DNA of 64,000 nucleotides from Adiantum capillus-veneris. Taxonomy: Eukaryota > Streptophyta > Polypodiopsida > Polypodiales > Pteridaceae. The translations under genes were made by a program, and so were the position numbers. This document shows positions 31,467 to 43,370 of this stretch, piece after piece (position 1 is the stretch's first letter; each line of letters begins with the position of its first letter). The stretch spans positions 84,531,621 to 84,595,620 of the forward strand of contig CM043962.1 of NCBI GenBank assembly GCA_014529385.2, written 5' to 3'. The notes under the pieces are model-generated. The model did not search any database and was not told the DNA's origin. It saw only the letters and a program-made list of their open reading frames with translations.

Positions 31467-33163
31467 TGAAATCGGCCCGTGGGGCGGTAGGCGTTGGCTT
31501 TCACCCGAAATTCTTTACTTTAGACACACACATAGCACTTTGCAAAAAGAACCTGCGACGGGAATTAACACTCGAATACACACACGGCTCGGAAGCTAGA
31601 ATGCCCCGAGCATACGCCGACAACCTGTAGGCCCCAAAATTGGCGTCCCTTTCGGTATTTCTTTATACTTTGAGAGGGTAAATTTACAAAGTAGAGTCTT
31701 GGGAATCCTTTGTTTATATCCAACTAGATACCACTTGATTTGGCCAAGTTTCGGCAGCATAACAGCCCCAAAACTTGCGCAAAACCAATTCCCTCGTTGG
31801 AACTCACTTCCACTGGCATAAACCCTCTGATTCCTGCCCCAAAATAGTTAATTCAGAACGCTGTATTTACTGGTTTTTGCCCTTGTTTTCAGCCCCAAAC
31901 AGTCCTCTAACTGTCCTCTGCCTGTGGGGCACGATTCCCAATGGTTCTGGTGTCCGTATGGCTGAAAAACAGTCAATTTAAGCGCATACACAGCGCTGAA
32001 AACGCACCTGTACGGTGGGTTATGACCCTCACCGGTGCTTGCTTTGGATTAACAGCTAGCTACCCCTGTTCCTGCTCAAGGAGGCTCTTGCCTCAGCACA
32101 ATAGCATGAACCCACACAACTGTACATGAGTCAAATGAAGAGCCCTCTTGTGGGGTATCACATAACTGCACGTAGGGGAGAGAGAGAGCAGTGTGTAGCG
32201 TGCAGGGCATCACTCCTAGCACCACACTGTACATGAGAGGGAAAGAAAGCACTCCATAGCTCTTAACCTGTGAAGACAGGTTCTCGATGAAGCATCCCCC
32301 CAGCATAAATTGAGCGCCCCCTCTGCTGCCCTTGACTTGTAATGCATCTGTGAACAAATAGATACAAAAGGGGAAGATTTTCATGGCTGCCAAAACCTGC
32401 GTATCGCTGAAAAGTCAGCAAAACAGCCCTGTAAACACGCATCTGATGCATTCTAATGCTAAAAATGAGCTCCTATGTCCTAAGTAAAGTCATGGGAAGC
32501 TAAAAAATGGAGAGAAATGGCTGAAAATCAGAGTTAACAGCCTCCAAAACTGCTCCAGAAAGTTAGTTACGAGTCCTCTTCTCACAAACATGGTAAATTG
32601 ACCAAAAAGTGCGACTTGGCACTCATACATGCAATTTCCCCGCATTGGGCTTCCTGCTTAAAAATCTCTCAACTGGTGCATCAATTGACTTTGCAGCAGA
32701 GTAATAAAATGTTTCCCTGGTCATACCGAAGGTAATGACGCGAACATATTTCACGGCCCAAAATAGCAGTTCCCTAATTTTTAGGAGATGCTTCCGTTGG
32801 GCTCCCACTAGTCATCTGACCATCTATCCTCATTGGGACCGCATCCAAAAGTGCAACGTGGCCCAATTGTCGGATACTTTCTGTTGGTGATCCCACCTTG
32901 ACTTTATGCCTTTATTGAGTTCACTTCCTAGTATCCACCAACTTGCTAAGTGCGATGGAGGGACCTAAATGATCTTGCTCTGAGCCTAGACATCCTCTCA
33001 CTATTCGAATTCCAGCGCCGACCAACTTCCCGTCTGCGGGTGAAACTACCGTTCACATTGGCCATACAATGTCCGACCATTTGCAACTTCAAAAACCAAC
33101 AACTAAGGTTAGCAGTTGCCACGTCCTCGTGACATAGTTAACAGTTGCCACGTCCCCGTGACA
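31467..33163 (-). repeat. 5' LTR of the internally deleted gypsy
   Basis: Pairs with 28356-30120. Its last part carries an internal ~30-bp tandem duplication (CAGTTGCCACGTCCYCGTGACA at about 33112-33134 and 33142-33163), so the LTR appears to end twice. The target duplication shows that the second end is the true one. The 29-bp stretch AAAGAGGGTCTCAAAAATTA... of the other LTR is missing here near 33096. Confidence 0.9.
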
Positions 33164-33168
33164 TCGGT

Positions 33169-34340
33169 TGGTAGGGTTGTGAGCTAGAGGATTGCTGAGA
33201 TAGAGACCATTACACCTGGGCAGTGGAACCAAGTACTTAGAGGTGCTGCTACTATGCGAGATCATGTGGGTTGGTGGGCTTGCTTCGACGAGGGGGGACT
33301 CCCATCTTAGTTAAGCACCTTTGTTTACTTTTTATTGTGGCGTCTCGATAGTTCAGATCTCAGTGAGGAGATCCAAGGCCTACATTCCATGTGGTAGCCA
33401 ATCAGAGTAGTGAGGGGAACAGCCACAGCATAGACCCCTGATTTCCAGGAGAGGAGGCTTCATCTTGGCGGTTATGGATATTGGAGGGGAGTTTTGATCC
33501 ACAGCTTTACTGGGATCCAATGTCTTTTTTTGAGTATACGGTTAGGATTGGCCACATTGCTCTAGTCAGATAGCAGAGAGATCAGCATACGCAGATGGGG
33601 AGATAGTTACATGCGGGTCTCTCACATGCATATCTGAGAGTATTGTTCGGCACTCTAGGGTCTGCATTATCTAGATGGATCTCTTAGTCCTATGGCTACT
33701 GGCTCATGGTGGATCACCTGGTGGACATGGATCGCTTCCATGGGACACGATTCTACATACATCAGATGTGTAATTCAAAGTGCTGAGTCTCCCAGTCATT
33801 GCTTATGGAGATGCCCTGTCTCATATGTCATTTGGAGAGTGTGCGCCCTTCTTTTGAGTAGAGCTCATGTCCAGTTTGGTTTTGTCACTTGGGGAGCAGT
33901 ATTTCGGCTCATGTTCTCCTCGAGAACCTCGTCGAAATCGGCTTGCAACTTCCGGAGCTACTTGTGTTTGCCTGTGGCCGCGAGAACTGAGGTGAAGGAA
34001 GGTTTTGGTTTGGGGGGGTGAGGAGCTTTCCCCTTCATCTTGTTTCTTGAGAGATTGTGAGGGGGGAAGATCCACTGCTCTGTGTATTGGAGATGAGAAG
34101 TGAAGCCAAGGGGAGGGTGACCTGCCCCCTGTGAGCTTAATAAAGTGGCTTGGGCTATTTATCTGCTGTCAAGAGAGCCCTGCTCTCTGCCGTCGATCCA
34201 CACTCAAGGCTGCCCAACTGTCGTCAAAGAACCAGGCTCAGTTACCTGGCAGAGTGCAGGCATATCTTGGACTTACCACCTCCCTGCAGGGCTGCCCCTC
34301 ACACCTGGGGGAGACCTTGTTATGAGGGAAGAAGAAGATG
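33169..34340 (+). pseudogene. LINE ORF2 C-terminal (zf-RVT) fragment and tail
   Basis: At 33692-34021 the + strand encodes AESPSHCLWRCPVSYVIWRV followed by hydrophobic residues. This is typical of the zf-RVT zinc-binding domain that follows RT in plant LINE ORF2 (E(S/T)xxHxLWxCP...xW). The first cysteine pair is not clear. Sequence before it (33169-33690) is probably the preceding part of ORF2 but is too broken to read. No poly(A) tail is seen before 34340. Confidence 0.55.
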
Positions 34341-34378
34341 CTCTAGGGTTTCAGCGTGCGCACACTGAAACCCTAGAG
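34341..34378. repeat. Perfect 14-bp palindrome arms with telo-box-like core
   Basis: CTCTAGGGTTTCAG (34341-34354), a 10-bp loop, then the exact reverse complement (34365-34378). The arms contain AAACCCTA, the plant telo-box core. It lies 190 bp before the exon 2 acceptor. Confidence 0.85.
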
Positions 34379-34393
34379 TGTGCGCGCGCGCGT

Positions 34394-34529
<136 letters not shown>

Positions 34530-34567
34530 TCTCTATTTTCTTTGGATAAGAATATGATTTGCAACAG

Positions 34568-34886
34568 GAACCTCCCACACCAAAACCGAATATGTACGCG
34601 CAACAGGAATCTCCTACACCAAAGCCGAAGGTTGATGGGCGGATAATTCATTATACAGTGGCAGAAGACGACAGTGACATTCCGGATGATTTTGAGTCGG
34701 AGTTTGTATTCAGGGGTCATGATGTGAAAATGTTGACAGAAAGATTGAAGGAAGAGACAGGCATTGACGATGATCTTTACGTATGTGCGAAGAATCATTT
34801 CACAAATAAGTTGTTTCCTCTGGTTCTTCATCTTCCTCCTCAAAATGCACCAATGTATGTGGTGGTTGTGAAAGCATCGTCAAAAC
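34568..34886 (+). CDS. DUF569 protein, coding exon 2
   Basis: Acceptor TTGCAACAG before GAA CCT; the exon enters in phase 0, matching exon 1. It encodes EPPTPKPNMYAQQESPTPKP, a repeated PTPKP linker, then the C-terminal module of long DUF569 proteins: RIIHYTVAEDD, FESEFVFRGHDVKMLTERL and GIDDDLYVCAKN, ending LFPLVLHLPPQNAPMYVVVV. This block recurs in plant DUF569 proteins and supports linking it to exon 1. Donor AAAC|GTAAGT at 34886/34887, phase 1. A polypyrimidine stretch (CTCTCTATTTTCTTT) lies between the microsatellite and the acceptor. Confidence 0.9.
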
Positions 34887-35007
34887 GTAAGTATACCTTC
34901 AAACAACACTGTTATAATGAGACATGGTTTCTACATTTGTTTCAAATTCATTAAGTTGTAGACATGCGTGCACGTTGCTTGACGTTGCCCTTTGTTTTCT
35001 TGTTTAG
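34887..35007 (+). other. Intron 2 of the DUF569 gene (121 bp)
   Basis: GTAAGT donor, T-rich end TTTTCTTGTTTAG, phase 1. Ordinary plant intron size, in contrast to intron 1. Confidence 0.85.
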
Positions 35008-35096
35008 TTGCAAGGACACTTCCAGGGGTGGGTGCTGAGACAGTCCGGGATGCTGGCGATACATATAGCCGTTCTTCTTCCTTGGATTACGAGTAA
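35008..35096 (+). CDS. DUF569 protein, coding exon 3 and stop
   Basis: Continues in phase from exon 2 and encodes LARTLPGVGAETVRDAGDTY and SRSSSLDYE, then TAA at 35094-35096. A low-complexity Ser-rich C-terminus without a recognised domain. The frame closes exactly, giving 327 residues for the joined protein. Confidence 0.85.
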
Positions 35097-36715
35097 AGGT
35101 GGAGGAAAGTCCCTATTTCTTTTTTATATGGGCACTTGACTTCTCTTGCAGGTGATGTACATTGTATTCTTTCAGTATACCAATAGGAATTGTCTGTGAG
35201 ATGTTATTGTAAAATAAGATTGATTCTATACGCATTTGAAAGTAGCACTTTGTGTGGATTGCAACATCAAAAGCGTCTGATTTTGCGTTATAGTTGGTTT
35301 TGGTCCAGAAGTATCCTTACCTGTTTTAGTAGTTTATGAAGTTGTATGAAGTATGTATCCATCTTTTGCAAGATTTAAGACTAATTTGCTTGACATAATA
35401 GCTCTCTCTCTCTCTCTCTCTGCCAAATGGCAAAAACCACAAGTGAGTCAGTGAAAAAAAAGAGCAGGAACCATGGGAGTCTGTTTCTGAAACTTCAAAA
35501 TGCATGTGTTGACCCCAGACTCTTGTTTTCCAAAGGGAAGATGGCCATCTTTGCAGCAGGAGTATGATGCCCCAATTTATTTCTCTCTGCTCTTTCAAGT
35601 GTGTTAGATTGGTTATCATGTTTCCCTCTGGAATAACAGGTCTTGACTTGTTGGATATATCAATGAGGCCTCTTGCGCATATTCCATCGACATGAAAATT
35701 TATCTTCTACTCTCTCTCTCTCTCTCTCACCACATACCCCGGCACACATCTAAGCATCCACAAATGTAAGGAAGAGCCTACTTTTTTACACCTGAGCTTC
35801 TCTTGGTTATGCAGTTCATGTGAAGTATGAATGTTGCAGTTGTGCATTTATTCCCTTGCCCTTTGACACATGCCAGAATGTGAGCTTTTCACTTGCAAAA
35901 GAAGAGCATATTCCTCTGTTAAATGAGAGCCCTTGGTTCCTGGAAAGTATGAAAGATGCCATAGTAACAGAATGTGTGCCAAGCTTGTTAGCACGAGTGA
36001 TGTTTTTTTCTCCACTATAAAAGCTAGTCTAGGCAAAAGCTAGATCACAAGCAGGATAGAAATCGTCAGAACTATCCATGACATGGTATTTGTTGTTCAT
36101 TATGTGTTGATTCTTTCTATCTTTTCTGGTCAACTATAGTGCTAAATTTTCCAATTTAATATTTTTATAGTGCTAGGCTTCATTATGGATGAGTCTGCCT
36201 TACATCTCTAGAGTTATGATAGAAACTTAGTACAAAAACCTTTGTATTAATGTATGCTCTCGTGTGTGTGTGTGTGTGTGTGTGCGTGTGCGCGTGGGTG
36301 TGTGTATGCATGGATGCCTTGTGTGTTTTGGGTGTGGGAACATATATTAGTGTCTAGGTCTACACTCATTATTGGGCATTGATGACTTTAGTGTATTTGT
36401 TGTTATATTGACTTGTAGATGACTAGCATGTGTCCATACCCTGCACTTTTTGTTAAAGGTGAGTATGGGCTTCATCCTTTTGAGCATCATCCGTGTAGCT
36501 TGGCAATAACCAAGCAACCTAGTGAACTCCTCACCAACAAATTGCAATGGTTTAGCATGGAAATGGTGCACCAAAAATTGGATCAAGTATGTAACGCACG
36601 TCTGTTCACAATTCAACAAATCTATATGCCTTGCATTTGTAGCTAATCTTGCAGGAAATGTGCGACATTGTGCATATTAGATTGGGTTCAAGTAAGGGAG
36701 GCAAAAGTTAGTGAA
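35097..36715. other. 3' flank of the DUF569 gene and intergenic DNA
   Basis: The 3' UTR presumably lies within the first few hundred bases; no certain poly(A) signal could be chosen. Short CT tracts lie at 35401-35422 and 35710-35728 and a GT-rich tract at 36262-36305. Small open frames (35820-36020, 36419-36646 on +) show no known motif and are not called. Confidence 0.5.
36262..36305 (+). repeat. (GT)n-rich microsatellite
   Basis: Imperfect GT repeat with GC interruptions. Confidence 0.9.
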
Positions 36716-37063
36716 TGTCATAATAACTAATATCTAATTCTCCTAAATGATTTTCTTATGTTAAATTGATCATTTCATATGGGGAAGTACGGGGGAGAAA
36801 AAGCTAGAATATTGGTTAAGTTGGTTGACCGTCACAGTAGGGATCCAAAGGGGGGGCCATCTACAAAAGAGCAATGTGCAACAAGGGCTCCAAAGACCTT
36901 AGGGTTCAGCCCATTAAGACTTCCAAAATGCGAAGGTTCCAAAATTCAAAGGTAAGTCCAAATGGTCAAGCTTAGTGAAATTGGATGCTTTGCGAGTGTA
37001 CAAAAAAGTCTTCAAGATTCCTACATAGGAGGGGGGAAGCCCTGTAAGTAGGGGCTGAGAGAG

Positions 37064-37117
<54 letters not shown>

Positions 37118-37610
37118 GCTCCCTTTACACAAAGGGAATAGGGGACACATGTCAGCTCCCTAGCCCAATTGCCCATAAGGTGCACTCAAATCTTATTGGA
37201 TGGCCATAGGGGTGTACCAATGAGAATTAGGCTAGAGTAAATCTTGTTTAATTCATTTAAAAACACTTGATAAAAGAATCAATAAGAATTAAGCTCTCTA
37301 AAAGATTATTGCACAGTCTCTCAAGGGTCCAATGAGTATTCAACAACCCAATGGCTTGCTTGATTCCTATTGGCCAGAAGACAAAGGGGTCCAATGAGAG
37401 TTTAGTTGCATTATTTAATTACCTACGGGGCTTGCCTACGGCTTTAACCACTATCGAGCTATTAGAAGCTTGACAAGAGCTGGTACTGTTTTGGTGTTGA
37501 AAGACCCTCTCTTCTATTCCTTGCAATTACTGATATTCGAGCCACGGGTACAGTAGCTTGATGCTTTTTCTAAAGGGGTAAAGAGGAGCAGCAACTAGGG
37601 CTTGAAGTGC
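36716..37610 (+). repeat. Gypsy-3 5' LTR
   Basis: Matches 42877-43370 for its first ~495 bp, including CACAGTAGGGATCCAAAGG and a CA microsatellite at 37066-37116. The right end is estimated from the gag start. No primer-binding site was recognised. Confidence 0.65.
37066..37116 (+). repeat. (CA)n microsatellite inside the gypsy-3 5' LTR
   Basis: About 25 units; the equivalent tract in the 3' LTR (43243-43265) is much shorter and interrupted. Confidence 0.95.
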
Positions 37611-37649
37611 CAAAGTACACCTAAAAATATTACACCTAAAAATTGTTAG

Positions 37650-39235
37650 AATGACTGACAATAGTAAAGAGAGTGAAATTAATGTTGATAGCTTTGATTT
37701 TGCTAATGAGTAGGCTACTAATGATGCCCCTATGCTTGTTAACTACCTTGTTTCTAGGCTTCAACAAGCCATGGGCAATCCATTCCTCCAAAGTGAAGTG
37801 CAACAGCAACTTCGTGCTCATGGGATTCTCCAAGCTCCCCACCATGACGAGAGAGTATCTAGGAAGCCTCCTTGTGAGACTTCCAAAAGAGGCCTCTCTC
37901 CGATCCATATGAAGGGCTCAAAAATTTACTTCTTGATGATGCATCCCCTTCCCAAAGGTGATCTAAGAGCCCCCACCAAAAGAGTGAGAAAGAAGTGAGT
38001 CTCCTGCCACCTCGGCGGAGATGGCTCCACGAAGATGGCGGGCAAAACGCTCTCCATCACCTCCTAAACGGAGAAGACCATCGCACACTTATCCACACCA
38101 TAATTCAAAGAGGGATGATAGAAAACAAGAGAAGAAAAAGGCGAGAAATACTTGACCCTCTTCTCCATCTTCTTCATCCTCTTCCTCTTATAAAGAAAGT
38201 GATGGTGCCAATAAGGAAGACTAAGGCAAGAAAAAGGCGAGAAAAAGGTCACCTTCTTCTCCATCTTCCTCAAATTCTTCATCTTTTGAAGAAAGCGATT
38301 GCGCAACTTTTGAACCATAAAAAAGAAGAGGCCATAGAAAATCCTATGCTGCGTGGAAGAGGTCGTCCAAGCTCAAGAAGTTCAAAGAGGGAGGAAAGAG
38401 CATCTCTTTCCTTACCTACGATGGCACCTTTGATGCTACGGACAAAGTCTTGGCCTTTATCCAACAATTGGATGCGGTGTTTGGAGATGAGGGCTTCATG
38501 GAGTCCTCTAAGCTACGCCATGTAGCTATGTATTTTCAAAAGTTCGCTAGGCAATGGTGGTCTAGCCTACAGGCAAACGGTGAAGCTCCACGAACATGGA
38601 AAGCTTTAAGAGCTTTCATTATGAAGCATTTTTTGGCCACCGATGCCAAAGACAAAGTACTGACCGAATGGCAAAGCTTGAAGCTCTCTCCCTACGAATC
38701 CATTCACAATTATGTAGACAAGTTTTGGACTTACATCTCAAAGCCACTGTCTTCAAAAAGATGGATTTTGGAGAGAAAAAACAACAGTTTTGTGCGCGCT
38801 TAACTAAAGATATGGCGCAGTATGTCAACTCCCAAAGACCACGCACCATATCTGCGGCCATACACCATACTATGGCGGCTTCATGCATCAAATTCCAAAC
38901 AGGGGCTGAGAGAAATCTTAAGCCCACAAAAAACAAGGGTTCCAATGAGCCTAAGGGGAAGGACAATGTCCAAAAGTCTCCTAAGGACAATTCTAATAAC
39001 AAAGCTAAGGAGAAGGGATTTTACAAAGGCAAAAACAAACTCTCCCTTGAAGAGCTTGAGGGTTATCGCAAGGATAATCGTTGTTTCAAATACGGCGAGC
39101 AAGGGCATGCGTACCGTGGTTGCCCCCAAAAGAACACCTTCCATGAGCCTCCTAGAGCTACCTTGGTTGAAATCCAAAAAGGGGAAGCTCACCACAAAGG
39201 ATCTCCTCTATGCCATGCTTGGGGAAAGGTAAGAG
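37650..39235 (+). pseudogene. Gypsy-3 gag
   Basis: An N-terminal frame (about 37651-37998) contains LVNYLVSRLQQAMGNPFLQ, followed by a low-complexity Lys/Ser region to 38400 in broken frames. The capsid frame 38450-38750 reads FIQQLDAVFGDEGFMESSKL, ARQWWSSLQ and WKALRAFIMKHFL. A frameshift near 38752 enters the frame ending with the nucleocapsid. The zinc knuckle is CFKYGEQGHAYRGC (about 39083-39124): the second cysteine is tyrosine, so it is damaged. The basic segment before it is typical of RNA-binding gag tails. Confidence 0.88.
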
Positions 39236-39897
39236 AACATGATGCTTTTATTCTCTTTGACCCTGGTTCTACTCACAATTTCATATCCACAAAGTTGGCC
39301 ACCAAGCTAGGCATCCAAGCCTATGAGATGGGAGATGTCCTACCCGCACAGATGGTGCTTTCAAGGGGGAAGAAGCTTCAATCACTCCCTTAATTGGAAA
39401 ATTGAGGCTCCATGTCCAAAGCTATGTGGACAAAGATGACTTCTTTATCTCTCCTCTCAAGCACGAGGATGTAATCCTAGGGGCACCATAGTTTGATCGC
39501 ATGGCTACCAATGTTAAATTCCCTGAAAGAAGAATCTACTTTAGGTTTAGGGAAAACGATATGTACATAGATGCCAAAGAGATGGGTAACACCATACCCA
39601 TTGTACATACGCAAGCTTTCAATAAGTCAATAAAGAGCTCTATTTTCGTGTGCATGATTTTTGTTAAAGATTCTCAAATTGAACCTAATGCTTTAGCAAA
39701 AGAAAATATAAATAATCAAAAGGAACTACAGTTATCCAAAATTTTTAAGGATTTCAAGATGTCTTTATTGACGACACCCCTTGTGAACTACCTCCTAAAT
39801 GAGGCAATGATAACCATGCAATTGAGATTTTTCCAGGAAGTTCACCGCCTAATAAACCTCCTTATAGAGTTTCTCAAGCTCAACAAGAGGAGATTAG
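39236..39897 (+). pseudogene. Gypsy-3 protease and protease-RT linker
   Basis: The protease active-site region reads FDPGSTHNFIS (about 39256-39288), where D-S-G has become D-P-G. A frameshift at about 39390 and a stop at 39491 follow. After the protease, a frame carrying DVFIDDTPCELPP-like and SPPNKPPYRVSQAQQEE-like residues leads up to RT. Coding on the + strand stops abruptly at about 39897, the left inversion breakpoint. Confidence 0.85.
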
Positions 39898-40815
39898 GCT
39901 ATGGCATGCCCTTCTTGGAGCAAAGCAGCTCCAAGGCAATCACCATAAGCATCACATTGGACCTCAAATGGCTTTGAGAGATCCGACAGTGTAAGTACAG
40001 ATTGAGAGATAAGCTTTTCTGTAAGCTTTTCAAAAGCATTGTTCTCCTTGGCAGACCATGTATACCTAACGTTTTTCTTTGTTAGGTCATGTAATGGTCC
40101 TGCTATTAGTGAGAACTTTTCTATGAAGCGTCTAGAGTATGCACACATACCTATAAAGCTTCTTAGTTCATGAAGATTCCTTGGATTAGGCCATCCTTTT
40201 ATTACCTCTAACTTTGATGGATCCATTTGGATGCCATCTTGAGAGATAATGTGACCTAAATAGTGATCTCTTGTAAGAAAAACTCACTTTTCTTTCAATT
40301 AACATGAAGTTTATTCTCTCTTAAAACTTGAAATATTACTTGGAGGTGTTGCTTGTGTTCGTCTAGTGAATTAGAGTAGATGATAATATCATCAAAGAAC
40401 ACTCCAGTAAAGGTTCGGTGAGGCATGAATAGCTTCTCCATCAAGCGGCTGAATGTGGCTAGTGCATTGGTCAAGCCAAAAGGCATCACAATGTATTCGT
40501 AAAGACCAAACATAGTGTGAAATGCGGTCTTTACAGTGTCTTGATCAAATATCCTTATTGAATGGTAGCCACTTTTTAGGTCAATCCTACTGAACTAGGT
40601 CAACCCTTGAAGCTTATTAAATAGGTCTTCTACCCATGGAATGGGAAACCTATTTTTGATAGTGATCCTATTTAGTGCTCTATAGTCGACACACATACGA
40701 TATGTGCCGTCTTTCTTTTGCACTAATAACACAGGTAAGCAAAATGGAGATGAGCTAGGCCTAACCATGCCCTTCTCAACTAATTCATGCAACCCTGTTG
40801 AGCAAGCTCTAGGCA
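39898..40815 (-). pseudogene. Gypsy-3 RT and RNase H start, inverted within the element
   Basis: On the minus strand, from 40815 downward: LHELVEKGMVRPSSSPF, VLLVQKKDGTYRMCVDYRAL and FPIPWVEDLFNKLQGL. Then, after a stop, come [17 protein letters not shown] and the intact palm box GVFFDDIIIYS, followed by KGWPNPRNLHELRSFIG and the first RNase H motif QCDAYGDCLGAALLQEGHAI, ending at 39898. The order is normal within the segment but its direction is opposite to gag, integrase and LTRs. The segment fits between the QAQQEE linker and the YEKKLLAVLHAL block if turned round. Confidence 0.93.
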
Positions 40816-41006
40816 TATATGAAAAGAAACTCCTTGCAGTTCTACATGCCTTAGACTCATAGAAGCACTATTTATTGGGGACTCCTTTCATCCTGCAGAC
40901 GGATCACCAAAGCCTTAAGTACTTCATGACGCAGAGACCAAGCTCTCCGACAAACAAATGAGGTGGGCAAATTTTATTTCGCAATTTCATTTTCATATTT
41001 CTCACA
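40816..41006 (+). pseudogene. Gypsy-3 RNase H, second half
   Basis: Encodes IYEKKLLAVLHALDS, a stop, then KHYLLGTPFILQTDHQSLKY and FMTQRPS on the + strand. About a dozen residues expected before YEKKLL are missing at the right inversion breakpoint. Confidence 0.85.
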
Positions 41007-42350
41007 TTGTTGGCAAGCATAATCAAGTATGCAGTTTCCATAGCAACTCACAATGATCTATCTTCTATGATGGATGAGTACGCTATTGATTGTGATTTTA
41101 GAGATGTGATTTCAGCCCTTGCAATAGGGAAGAAAGAGGAACCATTTACTTTACAAGATGGTTATCTTCTCTATGGCCATAGACTATGTGTTACCAACTC
41201 ACTGTGTGAGAAAGTAATGTATGAATCTCATGCTCCTCCTTATGCGGGGCATAGAGGGATTCAGTCTATCCTAAAAGGGATTGAAACATATTTCTATTGG
41301 CCTACCATGAAAGCAAACATACAAGAGTATGTTTCTAAATGTGTGATATGCCAAAAGACAAAGTTTGATAGAGGGAAGCAACCTGGATTGCTTCAACCTT
41401 TGTCAATCCCTAATTCACCATGGGAGAGCATATCCATGGATTTTATCTTTGGATTGCCTGAGTCTATCCATGGGAATACGGGAATATGGACGATAGTAGA
41501 CACGTTCAGTAAACAGGCTCATTTTATACCTGTCAAAAAGACTATCAAAGCCCATCAAATGGCAACCCTCTTCATATCACCAATCTTTAAGTACCATGGC
41601 TTGCCAATGTCCATAGTGTCGGATAGGGATCCTAGAATGACTAATAATTTCTGGAAGGGTTTTTTTGAGAATTTAGGGGACAAGGCTAAACTTCTCTTCG
41701 GCCTATCACCCCCAAACGGATGGCCAAAGTGAAATAGCTAACTTAACAATTCTTGATCTACTAAAAGCCTATGTAACGGAAGTAGATCAAAGGTCCCAAT
41801 GGGAGAAGTACTTACCCTTAGTGGAGTATGCTTGCAATAACACTGTACATACTTCCACGGGAAAAGCACCTTTTGAGGTAATTGAGGGAAGATCCAAAAG
41901 TCCCTTGCTACTTAAAGTACACAGAAAGATCTTCGTTGCAGATGAGTATAGCCGAGACCTACAAGAATCTTTCCAAAATATTAAGGATGCTATCTCTATC
42001 TCACAGCAAAGGCAAAAGGCTGCTGCTAATAAGCATAGAAGAGCCCAAGCCTTTAAAGAAAATGATTGGGTCTTACTTAAATTTTCCAAGGCTCGATTAA
42101 GGAACACGACGTGCAACAATCCTACGGGACACCAAAAGTACTATGCTAAGTTAGCAAAAAGGTACTATGGTCCCTTCCAGATTCTTAGACCAATCAATGA
42201 AATGGCCTATCAACTCAAGTTGCCCAACCATTGTTTCATACACAATGCTTTTCATGTAAGCCTTCTAAAGCCTTACAAAGGAGAGCCACCTCAAGAACCA
42301 ACTATTGAAGACCTACCGAAGATCGAGGACCAAGAAGAGGTGCTGTAGCC
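41007..42350 (+). pseudogene. Gypsy-3 integrase
   Basis: The HHCC region is complete (HAPPYAGH ... CVICQK, about 41229-41357). Core residues: SMDFIFGLP, VSDRDPRM and, after a one-base frameshift near 41700, DGQSEIAN, so D,D-35-E is present. The 41821-42348 frame contains STGKAPFEVIEG, a basic QKAAANKHRRAQ segment, KRYYGPFQILRPINEMAY and FIHNAFHVSLLKPYKG. Two frames carry nearly all of it, which makes it among the better-preserved integrases in the window. Confidence 0.92.
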
Positions 42351-42501
42351 CGAGTCCATTCTCCGACATGCAGACAAGGTATTAAGAGGCGGTAAGAATA
42401 TCCGATGGTATCTTATTAAGTTAAAGAATTATCCTTTTGAAGATGCTAGATGGATGCAAGACATACAATTAAAGGATAACCTAAACCTTGTCAATGCTTA
42501 A
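42351..42501 (+). pseudogene. Gypsy-3 chromodomain
   Basis: After a TAG at 42346, the frame continues PESILRHADKVLRGG, then IRWYLIKLKNYPFEDARWMQ and NLNLVNA with TAA at 42499-42501. The YLIKLKNYP...ARW pattern is the chromodomain of this chromovirus group. Confidence 0.85.
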
Positions 42502-42876
42502 CAATACTTCCCTAGAGTAAGCAAATGTACAAATGTTTAAAATGAACAAAGCTTTTGTCTTATAAGACTCTCTTTTTCTTTATTGTGCACAAATATTAAG
42601 TAGTATGCATACTTAGAATCAAGTTTGCAGAGAGGACATCTCCCAAACACCAAGTAGAGATTGTCACTCTACTATATGAAGATTGATAAGACTAATGCGC
42701 AGACATGCTTGCGGCAGCTTAGGCTCTCAAGCGCCAAATGGATTAGTCATCCATTCTAGAACGATTTCATAGGGTAAGATAGGGATCCTCTACCCGCTAG
42801 AAAAATGACTAATGAATAGGCTTTTATCTTCTCTATCCCATAGTCGAGGACGACTATGATTTCAAGAGAGAGGTAA

Positions 42877-43370
42877 TGTCATAAAAACTAATATCTAATT
42901 CTCCTAAATGATTTTCTCATGTTAAACTGATCATTTAATATGGGGAAGTACCAGGGGAGAAAAAGCTAGAATATTGGTTAAGCTGGCAGACCGGTCTCAG
43001 TAGGGATCCAAAGGAGGGATAATAGGGATCCAAAGAGGGGCCATCTTCGGAAGAGGACAATGGGCTCTAAAGACCTTAGGGTTCAGCCCATTAAGACTTC
43101 CAAAATGCTAAGGTTGCAAAATTCAAAGGTAAGTCCAAATGGTCAAGCTTAGTGAAATTGGATGCTTTTGAGTGTACAAAAGAGTCTTCAAGACTCCTAC
43201 ATAGGAGGGGGCGAGCCCTGTAAGTAGGGGATGAGAGAGAAACACACACGCACACACACACACACATATTCACATGCTCCCTTTACATAAAGGGAATAGG
43301 GGACACATGTCAGCTTCCTAGTCCAGTTGCCCAAAAGGTGCACTCAAATCCTATTGGATGGCCATAGATC
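42877..43370 (+). repeat. Gypsy-3 3' LTR (partial)
   Basis: TGTCATAAAAACTAATATC start matches 36716. Similarity with the 5' LTR stops around 43370 after GGATGGCCATAG. Confidence 0.8.

Larger units (their letters stand above)
28356..33163 (-). mobile_element. Internally deleted long-LTR gypsy element
   Basis: Two direct LTRs (28356-30120 and 31467-33163) flank only about 1.35 kb, of which 0.55 kb is a later MITE. A perfect 5-bp target duplication TCGGT is at 28351-28355 and 33164-33168. The remaining internal parts are the chromodomain end of pol beside the left LTR and the start of gag beside the right LTR, both minus strand. Protease, RT and most of integrase are missing. A polypurine tract and a primer-binding site are present, so it could once have been moved in trans by relatives. 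Confidence 0.92.

Noticed and set aside
36419-36646. 75-residue + frame upstream of gypsy-3
   Set aside because: No known family, and a single short frame downstream of the DUF569 gene; cannot be supported as a gene.
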